A stretch of DNA of 14,916 nucleotides from DASYAE01 sp036501535 (GTDB lineage Bacteria > Actinomycetota > Actinomycetes > Streptomycetales > Catenulisporaceae): contig DASYAE010000220.1 of NCBI GenBank assembly GCA_036501535.1, positions 1 to 14,916 on the forward strand. Direction: 5' to 3'. The notes under the pieces are model-generated. The model had not been told where the DNA came from and ran no database searches. It saw only the letters and a list, made by a program, of their open reading frames with translations. Positions 13,804 to 14,916 of this stretch are shown here, in pieces. Position 1 is the first letter of the stretch, and the number at the start of each line of letters is the position of its first letter. The translations under genes and the position numbers were made by a program.

Positions 13804-14916
<1,113 letters not shown>

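Overview
The window reads as chromosomal DNA of a GC-rich actinobacterium related to Streptomyces or Catenulisporales. Support comes from the very high GC at third codon positions, GTG starts, ATGA start/stop overlaps, a DasR-type operator before a chitinase gene, and a tilS-hpt-ftsH core block typical of Actinobacteria. It splits into an accessory left two thirds (1-9540) and a conserved housekeeping right third (9696-14916).

Region 1 (1-2636): a secreted family 19 chitinase with an N-terminal ricin-type lectin module (minus, cut by the window edge) lies behind a long leader and a near-consensus DasR site. Upstream are a PadR regulator and a HAAS/DUF4190 membrane protein with overlapping reading frames (minus). 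Divergent from padR is a RibD-C/dihydrofolate reductase-like reductase (plus). Two direct repeats in the short divergent gap are a likely PadR operator.

Region 2 (2681-9539) is the most interesting part. On the minus strand an SPFH/band 7 membrane protein gene is followed 9 bp later by a small ribbon-helix-helix (RHH) protein gene, and then by an ABC-2 exporter (ATPase plus permease). An 18-bp perfect palindrome, TAAAGTGATATCACTTTA, covers the -10 of an apparently leaderless exporter promoter. A 14/18 copy abuts the -10 of the SPFH promoter. A tandem array of 12-bp units with a GTCAC core lies between the RHH gene and the exporter promoter. The layout suggests that the RHH protein controls its own operon and the exporter, forming a co-regulated membrane module. 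Divergently, on the plus strand, a second ABC-2 exporter (DrrAB type) is in tight order with a NarL-family histidine kinase and response regulator.

Region 3 (9696-14916): ppa (minus) converges on the response regulator across a GC hairpin. Divergent from ppa, on the plus strand, are a DUF2342 zinc-metalloprotease-like protein, tilS, hpt, and ftsH cut by the right edge. The 364-bp hpt-ftsH gap has a candidate SigR/SigH-type promoter, a structured leader, and a perfect GAAA-tetraloop hairpin placed between a Shine-Dalgarno-like sequence and the ftsH start codon.

No tRNA, rRNA, CRISPR array, transposase or attachment site was seen.
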